Shown in pieces: positions 25,810-35,332 of a stretch of DNA of 64,000 nucleotides. Location: NCBI GenBank assembly GCA_016124235.1, contig WGOC01000005.1, forward strand, positions 1-64,000, read 5' to 3'. The translations under genes and the position numbers were made by a program. This stretch comes from a bacterium. Lineage in GTDB: Bacteria > Verrucomicrobiota > Verrucomicrobiia > Limisphaerales > RI-55. Under the pieces are notes generated by a model. The model was not told the DNA's origin and ran no database searches. It saw only the letters and a program-made list of their open reading frames with translations. Each line of letters opens with the position of its first letter. Positions within the stretch are counted from its first letter, which is position 1.

Positions 25810-26376
25810 TCACTGCGGCATGATGATCTCTGCCAGATACCAGCCGATTGTTTTCAACTGGCAAATCTCGTACTGCCCCGGTAGTCCGCGACCGTCTTCC
25901 ACCTGAATCCGGACAACGCCCTTGATCACAATTCTTTGCTCGGCTGTGAACGTAGCCATACTCGGCGGCGGTTTGCGGACCTTTTCTTTGGTTCGGGAGA
26001 GGAACTCATCACGAACGGTCACACCGTTTATGGCGGGCGCGTCCAGATCGAAAGCCCAAAACCCCAGCCGCCCCGTGAGCACCGCCGCCATTCGGCCATC
26101 GGAGTTGGATGCGCGCACTTGTGCCGCCAAATCCTCCCGTTTCATTTCTCCGAGCAATTGACGAAACATCAGGATTGCGAACTCGCCAAGATATCCATCC
26201 TTTCGAAATACGGGATCGGGCAACAGCTCGGCGTTCTCAAAAAGATCACTTGATTCGTCCTTCTGGCCCCCGGCGGAAGATGCGGACTCGCCACGTGGCG
26301 GTTCCTGGTTCGCGCCAGGTTGGTCTGGAGAAGGCGGCACTTGAAACCAGGAAAGGATTCGCTGAAACAAAGTCAT
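25810..26376 (-). CDS. Conserved-looking hypothetical protein
   Basis: 188 residues from ATG 26376; the frame stays open to TTG 26415. The N-terminus (MTLFQRILSWFQVPP) could be a short amphipathic helix, followed by a low-complexity Pro/Ser/Gly/Glu linker to about residue 50. A folded region with RLGFWAFDLDAP, a basic REEL/KEKVRKPPP segment and a beta-rich end (IVIKGVVRIQVEDG, WYLAEIIMPQ) follows. I do not recognise the family. There are no cysteines suitable for metal binding in the folded part and no transmembrane helix. Its tail faces the M48 gene tail. Confidence 0.55.
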   Translation of the reverse strand: MTLFQRILSWFQVPPSPDQPGANQEPPRGESASSAGGQKDESSDLFENAELLPDPVFRKDGYLGEFAILMFRQLLGEMKREDLAAQVRASNSDGRMAAVLTGRLGFWAFDLDAPAINGVTVRDEFLSRTKEKVRKPPPSMATFTAEQRIVIKGVVRIQVEDGRGLPGQYEICQLKTIGWYLAEIIMPQ

Positions 26377-26712
26377 GGTCAGTCGGATTGCGATCGCGTC
26401 ACACTTCGAATTCAAAAGGTGATCTTAAGGTTCTTTCGGTGGGCTTAAAATTTGATCGAACCGTTACAATCAATTTGCGCGACCCCAAATGGGCTTGCAT
26501 GAAGCACACAAATGGCCGGCCCGGACTTCGCCCCGTCACCAACGATCCCTCCATCGCTGGACAACCTTTTGCCGAGATCGAAGTCCGTACCGGCCCCCCT
26601 CCACCGCAACCTGTGTTGCCACATGCACCGGCGCGCTTTGCTGGGGTGCGAAACACGGTGCATCCCAATCAATCGACGTTCCGCGGTATCACTATTTTTT
26701 CGCCCCGGAAAT
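26377..26712. other. Intergenic region, no gene seen
   Basis: About 335 bases between the hypothetical gene and the DUF1349-like gene, both on the minus strand. Open frames here on both strands read as low-complexity shadow peptides. It probably holds the promoter of the downstream hypothetical gene and the end of the DUF1349 transcript. No hairpin with a T-run was noticed. Confidence 0.4.
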
Positions 26713-27480
26713 TTACTTTTGGTCGGCGCCGTCACTCGCATCATGATGCAGTGTCAAATGCGAATAGATCGGAGCGAAGGTTTGTTTGGAAGTGCTGATC
26801 GCCGCAACTCCCGCAACAATGCTATTCTCGTCCCACGCTTTAGCGCGGAGTTCCTTGGGATTACCGTATTGCCAATGCTCGCCGTCGTGGCTCATGGCGC
26901 CCCGTATTTGTTTCCCACGCCGTTCAAGCCGCAACCAGGTCGGCTTGCCCGATTCGGTCGGCAGATCACCGGTCGTTCCCGGCTGTTCAAGTCGGCCATT
27001 CACGCGGATTTCAAAATTGGTGTACGGAATGGCGCGCGCGCCACCCAGGTTGAGCGTTGCGCGTTCAATGCGGACAAAATTTTCGTCATCAACGAACACC
27101 ACAAGGCCAGCCCCGGTGTAACCGGTGCGACCGGTCTGGGTTGATTCACCGCTCGGTTGAAATTCCCCATCCACTCTTACCTGGATGGTGAAATCGCCTT
27201 TCACCGGTCTCACCACACGAGGGGCGGTCGTGCTGGACATTTCGGGACTCAAATCATGAGGCTTTGCCGACCCTGGAACCGTGATCGTGAGCTTGCCGTC
27301 CGCGACCTTGAACTGACAGTCGCCGGCCGGATCGATGGAATTGCCCCAGCCCTCGATTGATTGCTTCGTTATCGCAGGATCTGAGGCAAATACGACACTA
27401 TGAACAAGGGCCGCAACTATTACGAGCAGGGCTCGGCTTTTCACGAGTGGGTATGTGACTGAGTTTTCTGAGTAGATCAT
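26713..27480 (-). CDS. Secreted DUF1349-like (concanavalin-type fold) protein
   Basis: 255 residues. A signal peptide covers about residues 1-33 (ALLVIVAALVHSVVFA). The mature part has the pattern of DUF1349 proteins: GDFTIQVRVDGEF, then TGAGLVVFVDDENFVRIER, PTWLRLERRGKQIRGAMSHDGEHW, and a final SHLTLHH. This family has a lectin/glucanase-like beta-sandwich and is often found near polysaccharide genes, where it may bind sugars. No catalytic residues are evident. It starts 26 bases after the VPDSG-type gene on the same strand, so the two may form one transcript. Confidence 0.75.
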   Translation of the reverse strand: MIYSENSVTYPLVKSRALLVIVAALVHSVVFASDPAITKQSIEGWGNSIDPAGDCQFKVADGKLTITVPGSAKPHDLSPEMSSTTAPRVVRPVKGDFTIQVRVDGEFQPSGESTQTGRTGYTGAGLVVFVDDENFVRIERATLNLGGARAIPYTNFEIRVNGRLEQPGTTGDLPTESGKPTWLRLERRGKQIRGAMSHDGEHWQYGNPKELRAKAWDENSIVAGVAAISTSKQTFAPIYSHLTLHHDASDGADQK

Positions 27481-27506
27481 GGATGTATTCGTGTAATGTT
27501 ACATGG

Positions 27507-28187
27507 TCAGGTCAACGATGCCGCGCCAACGGGGGTTCGTTGCGAGGAATACCCTTTCAACACCGCTATACTGCTAAGAGCCAGTCCTGCCAGTGCCAGC
27601 GTCGATCCACCATCGGGAATGCCTTTCGAATGGGTATCACCACCGGGCAATCGGAATTGAAAATTGGGTCCGATATAAGCGTCGTACGCCTGGTTGGCCT
27701 GATCCGGAAACTGAAGCCCCAAGCCAGAATATGTGTAGCGGCCTCGATTCAACTGCGTAATCTGAGCCGCTGTAGTTGTGCCGCTATTCGAGACCATCCA
27801 CGGATCGGAAGCGGACGGAGCCAAGCTCAGCCAGTAATCTTTCCCGGCGACCAGCGTGAATTCTGATACCGATGCGTAACGATAGCGGTCGGAATCCAGC
27901 GCAGCACTTGTTCCCATCGGAATTGTTACCGAACCAAGAAGAGTTTGCGACGCGTCAAAAATGCCGACCACAGGTGTTCCGACAAAACCGTCGGCACCCC
28001 AATCGTAGGCACCCAGCGCGGTCACAACAATGTCGTCGTTGACCGTGAATGCCATACCGACGTTTGCCGTGGCGTCATATACTGGTCCACCCGTTGTTCC
28101 CGGAGTAAAGGCGGTGATGGCGCTCGACGCCTGAGTTGATGCTACGATCAGCGCACACGCAGCCAGAGTATTTGCGATTCGTTTCAT
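27507..28187 (-). CDS. Secreted protein with VPDSG-type C-terminal sorting signal
   Basis: 226 residues with a clear start: AAAGGA lies five bases before ATG 28187. The signal peptide is residues 1-24. The mature domain (FTVNDDIVVTALGAYDW, VGIFDASQTLLGSVTIP, FTLVAGKDYWLSL) resembles DUF4082-like beta-sandwich proteins. The end carries GIPDGGSTLALAGLALSSIAVLKGY: a IPDGGST motif, a hydrophobic helix and a basic residue. This corresponds to the VPDSG-CTERM sorting signal described in Verrucomicrobia, a relative of PEP-CTERM processed by an exosortase-like enzyme. The tail after the helix is longer than usual (about 14 residues). Confidence 0.8.
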   Translation of the reverse strand: MKRIANTLAACALIVASTQASSAITAFTPGTTGGPVYDATANVGMAFTVNDDIVVTALGAYDWGADGFVGTPVVGIFDASQTLLGSVTIPMGTSAALDSDRYRYASVSEFTLVAGKDYWLSLAPSASDPWMVSNSGTTTAAQITQLNRGRYTYSGLGLQFPDQANQAYDAYIGPNFQFRLPGGDTHSKGIPDGGSTLALAGLALSSIAVLKGYSSQRTPVGAASLT

Positions 28188-28284
28188 GTTGTTCCTTTGA
28201 TTAAACTCTGAACTCGAGTGGACAAAAAAAGTCGGCTCGATCCCATCGCATCTTTGGGTGAGACACGGGGCAAGAACGTGCGAA

Positions 28285-28914
28285 TCAGGATTGCCCCAGA
28301 TACTTCAACAATGCCTCGGCCCGGGTGTGGACCTGAAGCTTCTGATAAATGCTCCGGATGTGTGTGCGCACGGTGTCCAGCGTGATGCCGTTGTTCGCGG
28401 CGATCTCCTTGTACATGTAACCTTGGGCCAGCTGATCCAATACCCGCGCCTCCGCGGGCGTCAGGTCTTCGGGCGAATTGCCGGCCAGCCGCGGCTTTTG
28501 AAAATGTTCCACCACTTTCCGCGCGATGTGGCCGGACATCGGCGACTGGCCCTGCATCACCTGCCGCACCGCTTCGAGCAATTCGGGTCCAACTTCCCGC
28601 TTCACCAGGTATCCTGTCGCGCCGGCAGAGAGCGCCTTGAAAATGCGTTCCGTGTCCTCGTAGACCGTCACCATGATCACCTGCACCTGCGGCACGACCG
28701 CCTTCAAACGCGCGACGCAATCGATGCCGCTGTGCCGACCCAGGTTGATATCCATCAACACCACATCCGGCGGATCGCGCAACAGGACCTTGCACGCCGA
28801 ATCCGAATCCGGATAAGTGCCGACGCACACCTGGTCGCCGGCGCCATCGATCAACGATCTGAGATTTGCGCCCAGTTCGGCGTCGTCATCCACAATGGCC
28901 ACTCGAATTCGCAT
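28285..28914 (-). CDS. NarL/FixJ-type response regulator
   Basis: 209 residues from ATG 28914 (an upstream in-frame TTG at 28932 adds six). The receiver domain has acidic VDDD near the start and the phospho-acceptor Asp in VVLMDINLG at residue 55, then TVYED and the conserved Lys in YLVKRE. The C-terminal LuxR-type helix-turn-helix reads LTPAEARVLDQLAQGYMYKEIA with TVRTHIRSIYQKL. It lies about 100 bases after the histidine kinase gene on the same strand, so it is probably its cognate DNA-binding partner. Target genes are unknown; the adjacent VPDSG-type and DUF1349 genes are natural candidates. Confidence 0.93.
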   Translation of the reverse strand: MRIRVAIVDDDAELGANLRSLIDGAGDQVCVGTYPDSDSACKVLLRDPPDVVLMDINLGRHSGIDCVARLKAVVPQVQVIMVTVYEDTERIFKALSAGATGYLVKREVGPELLEAVRQVMQGQSPMSGHIARKVVEHFQKPRLAGNSPEDLTPAEARVLDQLAQGYMYKEIAANNGITLDTVRTHIRSIYQKLQVHTRAEALLKYLGQS

Positions 28915-29015
28915 CGGCTGATTACCCGCCAACGTGGCACGGAACGCACTTCCGTAAATCGCATGTAGATGCGAGTTGGATCCGTTGCCTCACCATCATT
29001 TTCCCCATCCGTATT

Positions 29016-32000
29016 TCAAAGCTCCACGGTCAACACGATGGTTGTCCCCTTGCCCGGTTCGCTGTTGATGGACAAGCCACCACCAAGTCGTTCCATTCGC
29101 GTGCGCATGTTGCCGAGTCCATTGCCGCCGCCGGCTCGGGATCGACCGTTGCCTGCGGAATCGAATCCGCGGCCATTGTCGCGCACGATGATCGTAAACC
29201 GATTTTCCTCCAGTTTCACTTCCAGATGCACTTCGGATGCGCCGGAGTGATTGACGATGTTGTTCAGCGCTTCCTTGAATACCAGCAGCAGTTCGTGGCG
29301 AACCTGCGGTTCCACCGGCAGTTCCGGCAAGCCCACCGGACATTTTACCCGCACGGCGATACCGGCCACCTGCAGAACTTCTTCGCCCACCTGACACAGA
29401 AACTCCGCCAGCCCACGCAACGTGTCGTTCTTGGGATTCGTCGTCCAAACGATTTCCCCCAACGTCTGCAATGCTGCCCGCGCGACGTTGGCCATTTTCT
29501 CCAAGAGCGGAATCATGGGTGCGCCTGGTTCTGCTTTTTCGCGCGACATTTCTGTGAGCAGTTTGATCTGGGTAATCAGGTTTCCGATCTCGTCGTGAAT
29601 ATCCCGTGCGATGCGTTCGCGTTCACGGGTCAATGTCTCAAGTTTATCAAGGCGCTGAAATCGGCCAACGATCGAAAGCCGCCAGCGATGCGCCGAATAT
29701 CCCAAGCCAAGGATCACCACCGCAAACGCACACCAAAACCAAAGCGTTTCGTAGTAACGCGGTAACACGACAAATGAAAAGCCAGCGATCGTTGGACTGA
29801 CTTTGCCATGATGATCTGCCGCCTTGACTTCAAAATGATATTCACCGGGTCGAAGATTTGTGTACGTGCAAGTTCGTCGATTGCCCTTGTCCTGCCAGTG
29901 ACCGTCCATTCCCGACATGCGCACCCAAAAATGCACCTTGCGTGGGGCGTTGAAATTATTCGCAGTATAACGAATTTCGACGGATCGGGCGCGGCCGGGC
30001 GCGAGCACAAAGTTCTTGTCCAGCTCGCCGAGTGCAGCTCGCCGCTGATCGATGCCGTTGTCGAACTCCATTTGGTTATCAATTAACACGGTTTCAATCA
30101 CGGGCGGCGCCGAATTGCTGGCGATCGAATCACGAAATCGGGCCGGATCGATTGCCACGACGCCGTTGATCGTGGGAAACCAGAGACGGCCATCGGAAGT
30201 TTTGCAACCAGCCGGCTGCCGCTCACCGTTCGTTTCGGAACTGAGCATACCATCCGCTTCACCAAGAGCGAAGACGCTGAACGAACTCGCCTTACCGTCG
30301 GCTACAGCGTTGAGTTCACGGGGATCAATTCGATAAATTCCCTTGAGACCGCTGAACCAAAGCATGCCATCATCATCTTCCAGGATCATGTTGATCGTTG
30401 GCTCCGGATAACCATTGGCAGTTGTGAAATTGAAGAACTTTCCGTCTTTGTATCGACTTAATCCATTGGCGGTGCCAATCCAAAATGTACCAGGCGGGCT
30501 CTCGAGAATGGTCCAGGCGTTCTCGTCGATAAACCCCGTTCGGGAAGTAAATGTCTCCCAGTTGGTGCTGCTCAGCCGAACGAGTCCAGTTCCTGCAGTT
30601 CCTAACCAAATTCCACCCGTGGAATCTTCGAAACAACAACGAACATCAACTGCCCTGTGAAAATGATTTGACGTGACGTTTTCAAAACGAGTGGTTGCCA
30701 AATCGTAGAGCCACGCACCTGTTTTTGTGCCGATCCATAGACGCCTTTGATGGTCCATCGAAAGGCAAGAGGTGGTAACGTCCATAGACCCGGGAATATT
30801 GGGTAGGCCGGCCGGCCCATCATGGAGGTTCCTCAATACCTTGGGTCCCAGTCCGCCGAGATTCAGAAATATTTCTTTCGTGGTCTTTGCCGAGATCCCT
30901 GTCACCGAGTAGCGTGCGTTGTCGGCAAAGGGGAAGGTACTCGTGACATTATTTGAGATGATCATCAGATGTGCTCCCAAGCCCGCCAGCACGACGTCAT
31001 TTGTAGTGCTGGTGATTGTAAAGACGAACCGTCCCGGAAATTGCGAACTACTGCTTTGATAACTCCGAACCGGACGCTCAACCAATTGGAACAAGCCTTC
31101 TTCAGCTCCAACCCAAAATGTGCCGTCCCGACTCTGGAACATACAGACTACCCCGGTAACAGCGTGAAGATGATTTAATCGAATCTCTGCGACCTTATTG
31201 GTCTCCCAACAGCCGATCGCCCCTAACTCGGTTGTAAACCATACTCGATCATTGTGATCCTTGAAGATGGGCGTCCAAAGGGTGAATCCGTCATTGTCAC
31301 CTTCTTCTCCCAGCGTTTTTGCAATGCTCCATGTTCCACCTCGATTGCGCCCGGATCTGGTCTGAAAGCACTCAACCTCGCGCAGAAATCTCGCCCACAC
31401 TCGGCCGGCAAAATCGCGAGTTGGAAGCACCTTGGCTCCCGCTACCGGCCAAGGAGATAATCCTGGAGGATCGACAACGAAGGACTCAAATTGGCCGTTG
31501 GTTGAATTGAATCGCCAGGTTGATCGATCCGCCAGTTGTAGCGTGACCTCACCGTAATCGGAACAGAGCTGAGAAACCTGCAATGGGCCTTTCCAATCCT
31601 CTTGATGAAAGCACTCAAATTGATGGTTCCTGTAACGTGCTACGCCGCATTCTGTGGAAACCCAGAGAGTCCCATTTGCAAGGACTATCAGTTTCCAAAT
31701 GCGATCATCAGGTAGTCCCTCGTTCTTTGTGAACCGCGAAAATTGACCATTCGAATAACGCAGAAGGCCCAATTTTGTGCCGATCCACAAATTGCCCTCA
31801 AGATCAGTTTCCAAGGCTCTAATATCGACGTCGCCAGTCCCGAGCTCCGGAGTGTTTGACTGGTTGAACACCTCAAATCGATTTCCATCAAACCTGACCA
31901 ATCCGAAGTACGTTCCCAACCAAAGATAACCATCCGGTGTCTGCGCGATGCTTTGCACGCGGTTGGCGGGCAGGCCGTTCTCTGCATTCCAAAATCGAAT

Positions 32001-32261
32001 GCGATATTGCGAAGTGACATCACGAACCTTGAAATCCTTTTCGCTTTCCGCAGCACGACCACATAGGGCTCCGCTTAAAAGCAACACAAAAATGACCACG
32101 AGGTGCCAGACATTCGATCCGCCAGCGCGCTTGGGGCGAAACGAAACTTCGTTGACCAATCCCTTCCAGATCATTTTGAAATGCCAAATGAACCAGAGCC
32201 CAGGCTGGCTCGCTGGTTTCCTCGCGAATACTCCGTCTGCTACAAACTCCACGCATCGCAT
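29016..32261 (-). CDS. Two-component sensor histidine kinase with periplasmic propeller
   Basis: 1081 residues. After an N-terminal hydrophobic segment (VVIFVLLLSGALCG) come repeated Reg_prop blades (NGLPANRVQSIAQTPDGYLWLGT, NLWIGTKLGLLRY, DGMLWFSGLKGIYRI) to about residue 700. A Y_Y_Y domain (about 760-825) and a transmembrane helix (about 834-857) follow. The cytoplasmic part has a HisKA_3 box with phospho-acceptor His889 in ARDIHDEIGN and an HATPase_c domain with FKEALNNIVNHS, DNGRGFD and GNGLGNMRTRMERLGG. This is the classic kinase half of an HTCS-like sensor, kept separate from its regulator. Such sensors usually bind oligosaccharides or breakdown products outside; the ligand here is unknown. 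An alternative start is Met30. Confidence 0.93.
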   Translation of the reverse strand: MRCVEFVADGVFARKPASQPGLWFIWHFKMIWKGLVNEVSFRPKRAGGSNVWHLVVIFVLLLSGALCGRAAESEKDFKVRDVTSQYRIRFWNAENGLPANRVQSIAQTPDGYLWLGTYFGLVRFDGNRFEVFNQSNTPELGTGDVDIRALETDLEGNLWIGTKLGLLRYSNGQFSRFTKNEGLPDDRIWKLIVLANGTLWVSTECGVARYRNHQFECFHQEDWKGPLQVSQLCSDYGEVTLQLADRSTWRFNSTNGQFESFVVDPPGLSPWPVAGAKVLPTRDFAGRVWARFLREVECFQTRSGRNRGGTWSIAKTLGEEGDNDGFTLWTPIFKDHNDRVWFTTELGAIGCWETNKVAEIRLNHLHAVTGVVCMFQSRDGTFWVGAEEGLFQLVERPVRSYQSSSSQFPGRFVFTITSTTNDVVLAGLGAHLMIISNNVTSTFPFADNARYSVTGISAKTTKEIFLNLGGLGPKVLRNLHDGPAGLPNIPGSMDVTTSCLSMDHQRRLWIGTKTGAWLYDLATTRFENVTSNHFHRAVDVRCCFEDSTGGIWLGTAGTGLVRLSSTNWETFTSRTGFIDENAWTILESPPGTFWIGTANGLSRYKDGKFFNFTTANGYPEPTINMILEDDDGMLWFSGLKGIYRIDPRELNAVADGKASSFSVFALGEADGMLSSETNGERQPAGCKTSDGRLWFPTINGVVAIDPARFRDSIASNSAPPVIETVLIDNQMEFDNGIDQRRAALGELDKNFVLAPGRARSVEIRYTANNFNAPRKVHFWVRMSGMDGHWQDKGNRRTCTYTNLRPGEYHFEVKAADHHGKVSPTIAGFSFVVLPRYYETLWFWCAFAVVILGLGYSAHRWRLSIVGRFQRLDKLETLTRERERIARDIHDEIGNLITQIKLLTEMSREKAEPGAPMIPLLEKMANVARAALQTLGEIVWTTNPKNDTLRGLAEFLCQVGEEVLQVAGIAVRVKCPVGLPELPVEPQVRHELLLVFKEALNNIVNHSGASEVHLEVKLEENRFTIIVRDNGRGFDSAGNGRSRAGGGNGLGNMRTRMERLGGGLSINSEPGKGTTIVLTVEL

Positions 32262-32430
32262 CTTTGTGTGATTCGGTCACCGGGAGAACAAAAATCTTCT
32301 TAGAATCTCGAACGCAAACGCATAGGCGGCTTCAGCGGATCGAAATCCAATGCTTGCGATCCCGTGGTGTTCCATAATCAACCGCCGCGTTGTATCCGGC
32401 CGACGCGCCGATTACTCTGGATCCCACAGC

Positions 32431-33576
32431 ATGCAGCGACGGGCAAAACGAGTTCTCCTGGCGCTCGGTTGGTATGATTACCGACTGCATCGCGGAATCG
32501 AAAAGTATGCACTGGAACATCACTGGCACCTCTTCGGAAATCTCGCCCGGGAAAAGGTCCTGCCCTGGGGCTGGGAAGGCGATGGTGTGCTCGCCTGGTT
32601 GGGCGCCGGCGACGACATCGCGGATTTCGTCATCGGCGTTGATCGACCCACCGTGGATTTCAGCCTGCGCCGGGCGCATCTGCCCTTCGCGCGCGTGTTG
32701 GAAGATCACTCCCACGCAGCGCAGTTGGTGGCCGAGCATTTTCTTTCGCGCGGATTCAAACACTTCGCCTTTTACAGCGACGCGGAGAATTGGTCCTACG
32801 AAGAACGTGGTCAGGCGTTCCGAAATGTACTGCGCGAAGTCGGCTACGATTGCGATTGGCTGCGTTGGCATTCGTCGCGATCTTATCGGGTGGATCGACT
32901 GCAATGGCAGCACAAGGTCGCTTGGCTGTCCGAGCAACTCCGCCAACTTTCCCGCCCGCTGGCTATGTTCGCTGCAAATGACGAACAGGCGCTCGATGTG
33001 TTGGAGGCGGCGAATCGTGTCGGCCTCACTGTCCCCGACGAAGTGGCGATCGTTGGAGCTGAAAATTACCTGCTCGCGCCGGAAGCGATGTCCACGCCGA
33101 TTTCCAGCGTCGATACCAATCTGGAACTGCTGGGCTATCGCGGAGCCGCGCTCCTGGACCAATTGATGAAGGGCAAACCGTTGCCCAAGCAACCATTGCG
33201 CCTACCGGCCGCGGGCGTCGTTACGCGTCAAAGCAGTGATTTGATTGCGGTGAAACATCGTGGTGTGGCGGAGGCAATGAAGTTCCTGCGCGCGCACGCC
33301 CACGAACGGATCAGCGTGGATGATCTCGCCCGCGTGGCCGCGATGTCACGTCGGGCGGTGCATCAGGCATTCGTCGATACTCTCGGCCGCACACCTGGCC
33401 AGGAACTGCGCCGGCATCGCATTGAAATCGCCAAGCGCACCCTCCGTGAATCCACCGACAAGATCGAGGAAATCGCCCGGCGTTGTGGTTTTCAAAGTGC
33501 CAACAGTTTCAACGTGGCTTTCAAGCACGCGACATCCCTGTCACCCAAACAATTTCGTGAATCCACCCGGAACTGA
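32431..33576 (+). CDS. XylR-type AraC-family regulator with sugar-binding (LacI/PBP1) domain
   Basis: 381 residues from ATG 32431, chosen because QRRAKRVLLALGWYDYRLHRGI is the usual N-terminus of this family; the open frame extends upstream to 32350 without protein-like sequence. Residues about 5-275 form a periplasmic-binding-protein-like ligand domain (FAANDEQALDVLEAAN, VPDEVAIVGAEN). The C-terminal 100 residues are an AraC double helix-turn-helix (ISVDDLARVAAMSRRAVHQAF, KIEEIARRCGFQSANSFNVAFKH). It is divergent from the histidine kinase and upstream of the pectin operon on the same strand, so it most likely senses galacturonate or a related sugar and controls the genes that follow. Confidence 0.9.
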   Translation: MQRRAKRVLLALGWYDYRLHRGIEKYALEHHWHLFGNLAREKVLPWGWEGDGVLAWLGAGDDIADFVIGVDRPTVDFSLRRAHLPFARVLEDHSHAAQLVAEHFLSRGFKHFAFYSDAENWSYEERGQAFRNVLREVGYDCDWLRWHSSRSYRVDRLQWQHKVAWLSEQLRQLSRPLAMFAANDEQALDVLEAANRVGLTVPDEVAIVGAENYLLAPEAMSTPISSVDTNLELLGYRGAALLDQLMKGKPLPKQPLRLPAAGVVTRQSSDLIAVKHRGVAEAMKFLRAHAHERISVDDLARVAAMSRRAVHQAFVDTLGRTPGQELRRHRIEIAKRTLRESTDKIEEIARRCGFQSANSFNVAFKHATSLSPKQFRESTRN

Positions 33577-33630
33577 GGTCAGGAAATCACCTCGGCTCAT
33601 CCGCCGATTTTTCAAACACAATTGCAGGAT

Positions 33631-33664
33631 TTAACGGTTTCGCCGCAGGCCGAAACACGGTTAA
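33631..33664. promoter_or_regulatory. Imperfect inverted repeat, possible operator of the pectin operon
   Basis: TTAACGGTTTCG is followed by eight bases and CGAAACACGGTTAA, which mirrors the first arm apart from a two-base insertion. It lies between the regulator stop and the GH28 start, about 110 bases before that gene. It could be an operator or a hairpin; there is no T-run after it, which argues against a simple terminator. Confidence 0.4.
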
Positions 33665-33774
33665 GCTGGACGCTCGCCCAACGCCAGAAATGAACGTGAA
33701 TACTCGCCCCAACTGCCTCCTGAACCGGAGCGCACAGGATTCCATCCGATCGCCGGCCCCATGATTGACTCGCA

Positions 33775-35328
33775 ATGAAATTGATTTCCAAACTGACTCT
33801 CGCGTTGATTTTGATGGCCGGCAACGCACCGCGCGCCGCGGAGACGCGCAATCATTTCAACATCCTCGATTACGGCGCCGTCGCCAGTTGGGATACAAAA
33901 TCCACGGACGCCATTCGCAAAGCCATCGACGCTGCGTCGGCCGTCGGCGGCGGAACGGTGCACATTCCTGCCGGTCATTTCCTCACTGGTCCGATCCACC
34001 TGAAGAGCAACATCACGCTGTTCCTCGAAGCCGGAGCGCATGTGAAATTCAGCACCAACTTCGACGACTACTTGCCGATGGTTCCGTCCCGTTTCGAGGG
34101 TGTCGAAGTCATGAACTTTTCACCGCTGATTTATGCGAAGGACGCGACCAACATTTCGATTCGTGGCCGCGGCACGCTCGATGGCCAGGGCCAGGCGTGG
34201 TGGGCCTATTTGGACGAAGTGAAAAAACAAAAGAGCGACTCCGAGAAATCGCGCTGGCAACGCGAGTTTCGGAAGATGAATCCCAACACGGCAATTTCGA
34301 CCACCGTGTCGGGCGGCGTGCCTCTGGACTTTTTGCGACCGCCGATGATCCAGCCCTACAACTGCACCAACCTGCTCGTTGAAGGTGTGTTCATCACGAA
34401 CTCGCCCTTCTGGACGGTCACGCCGGTTTATTGCGACAACGTGAGCATCCAGTCGGTCACCATTCGCAATGATGCACACGGTCCAAACACTGACGGCATC
34501 AATCCCGATTCGTGCCGCAACGTGCGCATCGCGAATTGCTACATCAGCGTGGGCGACGATTGCATCACCATCAAATCCGGTCGCGACGAGGATGGGCGCC
34601 GCGTCGGCCGTCCGGCGGAGAATTACACGATCATGAATTGCGTCATGGCCAACGGCCACGGCGGCGTGGTGATCGGCAGCGAGATGTCCGGCGGAGTGAA
34701 AAACATCACGATCGCGAGCTGCATCTTTGACGGGACGGATCGCGGCATCCGGTTGAAGTCGACTCGCGGTCGCGGCGGCGTGGTCGAGGACATTCGCGTG
34801 AGCAACATCGTCATGCGCAACATTCGCGATCAGGCGATTCGGATCAACATGCGCTACACCAAAACCGAGCCCGAACCCATTTCCGAACGCACGCCGGTCT
34901 TCCGCAATATCCGCATCAACGGACTGACCGGCGACGCCAAAACCGCCGGCGAGCTGATCGGGCTCGAAGAACTTCCGCTCGAGGGCATATCGTTCACGGA
35001 TGTCCGGCTCGACACGCAAACTGGCTTCACCATGACAAACGTGAAGGACATCACGTTCGACGGTGTCACGGTCAATACAGCCAACGGACCCGCGCTCAAA
35101 GTGAATCACGGCGAAGCGTTGGAATTAAGGGGATTCAAGACGCTGCAAGCCCACGACAAAACGCCGATCGTGGAACTGAACGATGTTAAGCGAGCCTACG
35201 TTCACGGTTGCACGGCACCCTCTGGCGCGGACGTGTTCATTTCCGCTGACGCTTCCTCACGCAGTGAGCTCAAATTAGGAGACAACAATCTCGACCACTC
35301 CACGGTCTCCATCGTGGAAAGCAAGTAG
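33775..35328 (+). CDS. GH28 polygalacturonase, secreted
   Basis: 517 residues. Signal peptide is about residues 1-22 (LTLALILMAGNAPRAA). A right-handed beta-helix follows, with all GH28 motifs: N238-T-D240 in NTDGIN, G260-D261-D262 in VGDDCIT, H295 in NGHGG, and R326-L-K328 in RGIRLKS. Asp240, Asp261 and Asp262 are the expected catalytic acids and His295, Arg326 and Lys328 substrate contacts. These enzymes hydrolyse alpha-1,4-galacturonan; exo or endo action cannot be told from motifs, but exo-type would fit a monomer transporter downstream. It is the first gene of a tight plus-strand operon, four bases before the CE12-like gene. Confidence 0.94.
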   Translation: MKLISKLTLALILMAGNAPRAAETRNHFNILDYGAVASWDTKSTDAIRKAIDAASAVGGGTVHIPAGHFLTGPIHLKSNITLFLEAGAHVKFSTNFDDYLPMVPSRFEGVEVMNFSPLIYAKDATNISIRGRGTLDGQGQAWWAYLDEVKKQKSDSEKSRWQREFRKMNPNTAISTTVSGGVPLDFLRPPMIQPYNCTNLLVEGVFITNSPFWTVTPVYCDNVSIQSVTIRNDAHGPNTDGINPDSCRNVRIANCYISVGDDCITIKSGRDEDGRRVGRPAENYTIMNCVMANGHGGVVIGSEMSGGVKNITIASCIFDGTDRGIRLKSTRGRGGVVEDIRVSNIVMRNIRDQAIRINMRYTKTEPEPISERTPVFRNIRINGLTGDAKTAGELIGLEELPLEGISFTDVRLDTQTGFTMTNVKDITFDGVTVNTANGPALKVNHGEALELRGFKTLQAHDKTPIVELNDVKRAYVHGCTAPSGADVFISADASSRSELKLGDNNLDHSTVSIVESK

Positions 35329-35332
35329 ACTC

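Noticed and set aside
33612..34041. Minus-strand frames overlapping the GH28 start
   Set aside because: They lie opposite the signal peptide and first strands of a clear GH28 enzyme and have no features of their own.
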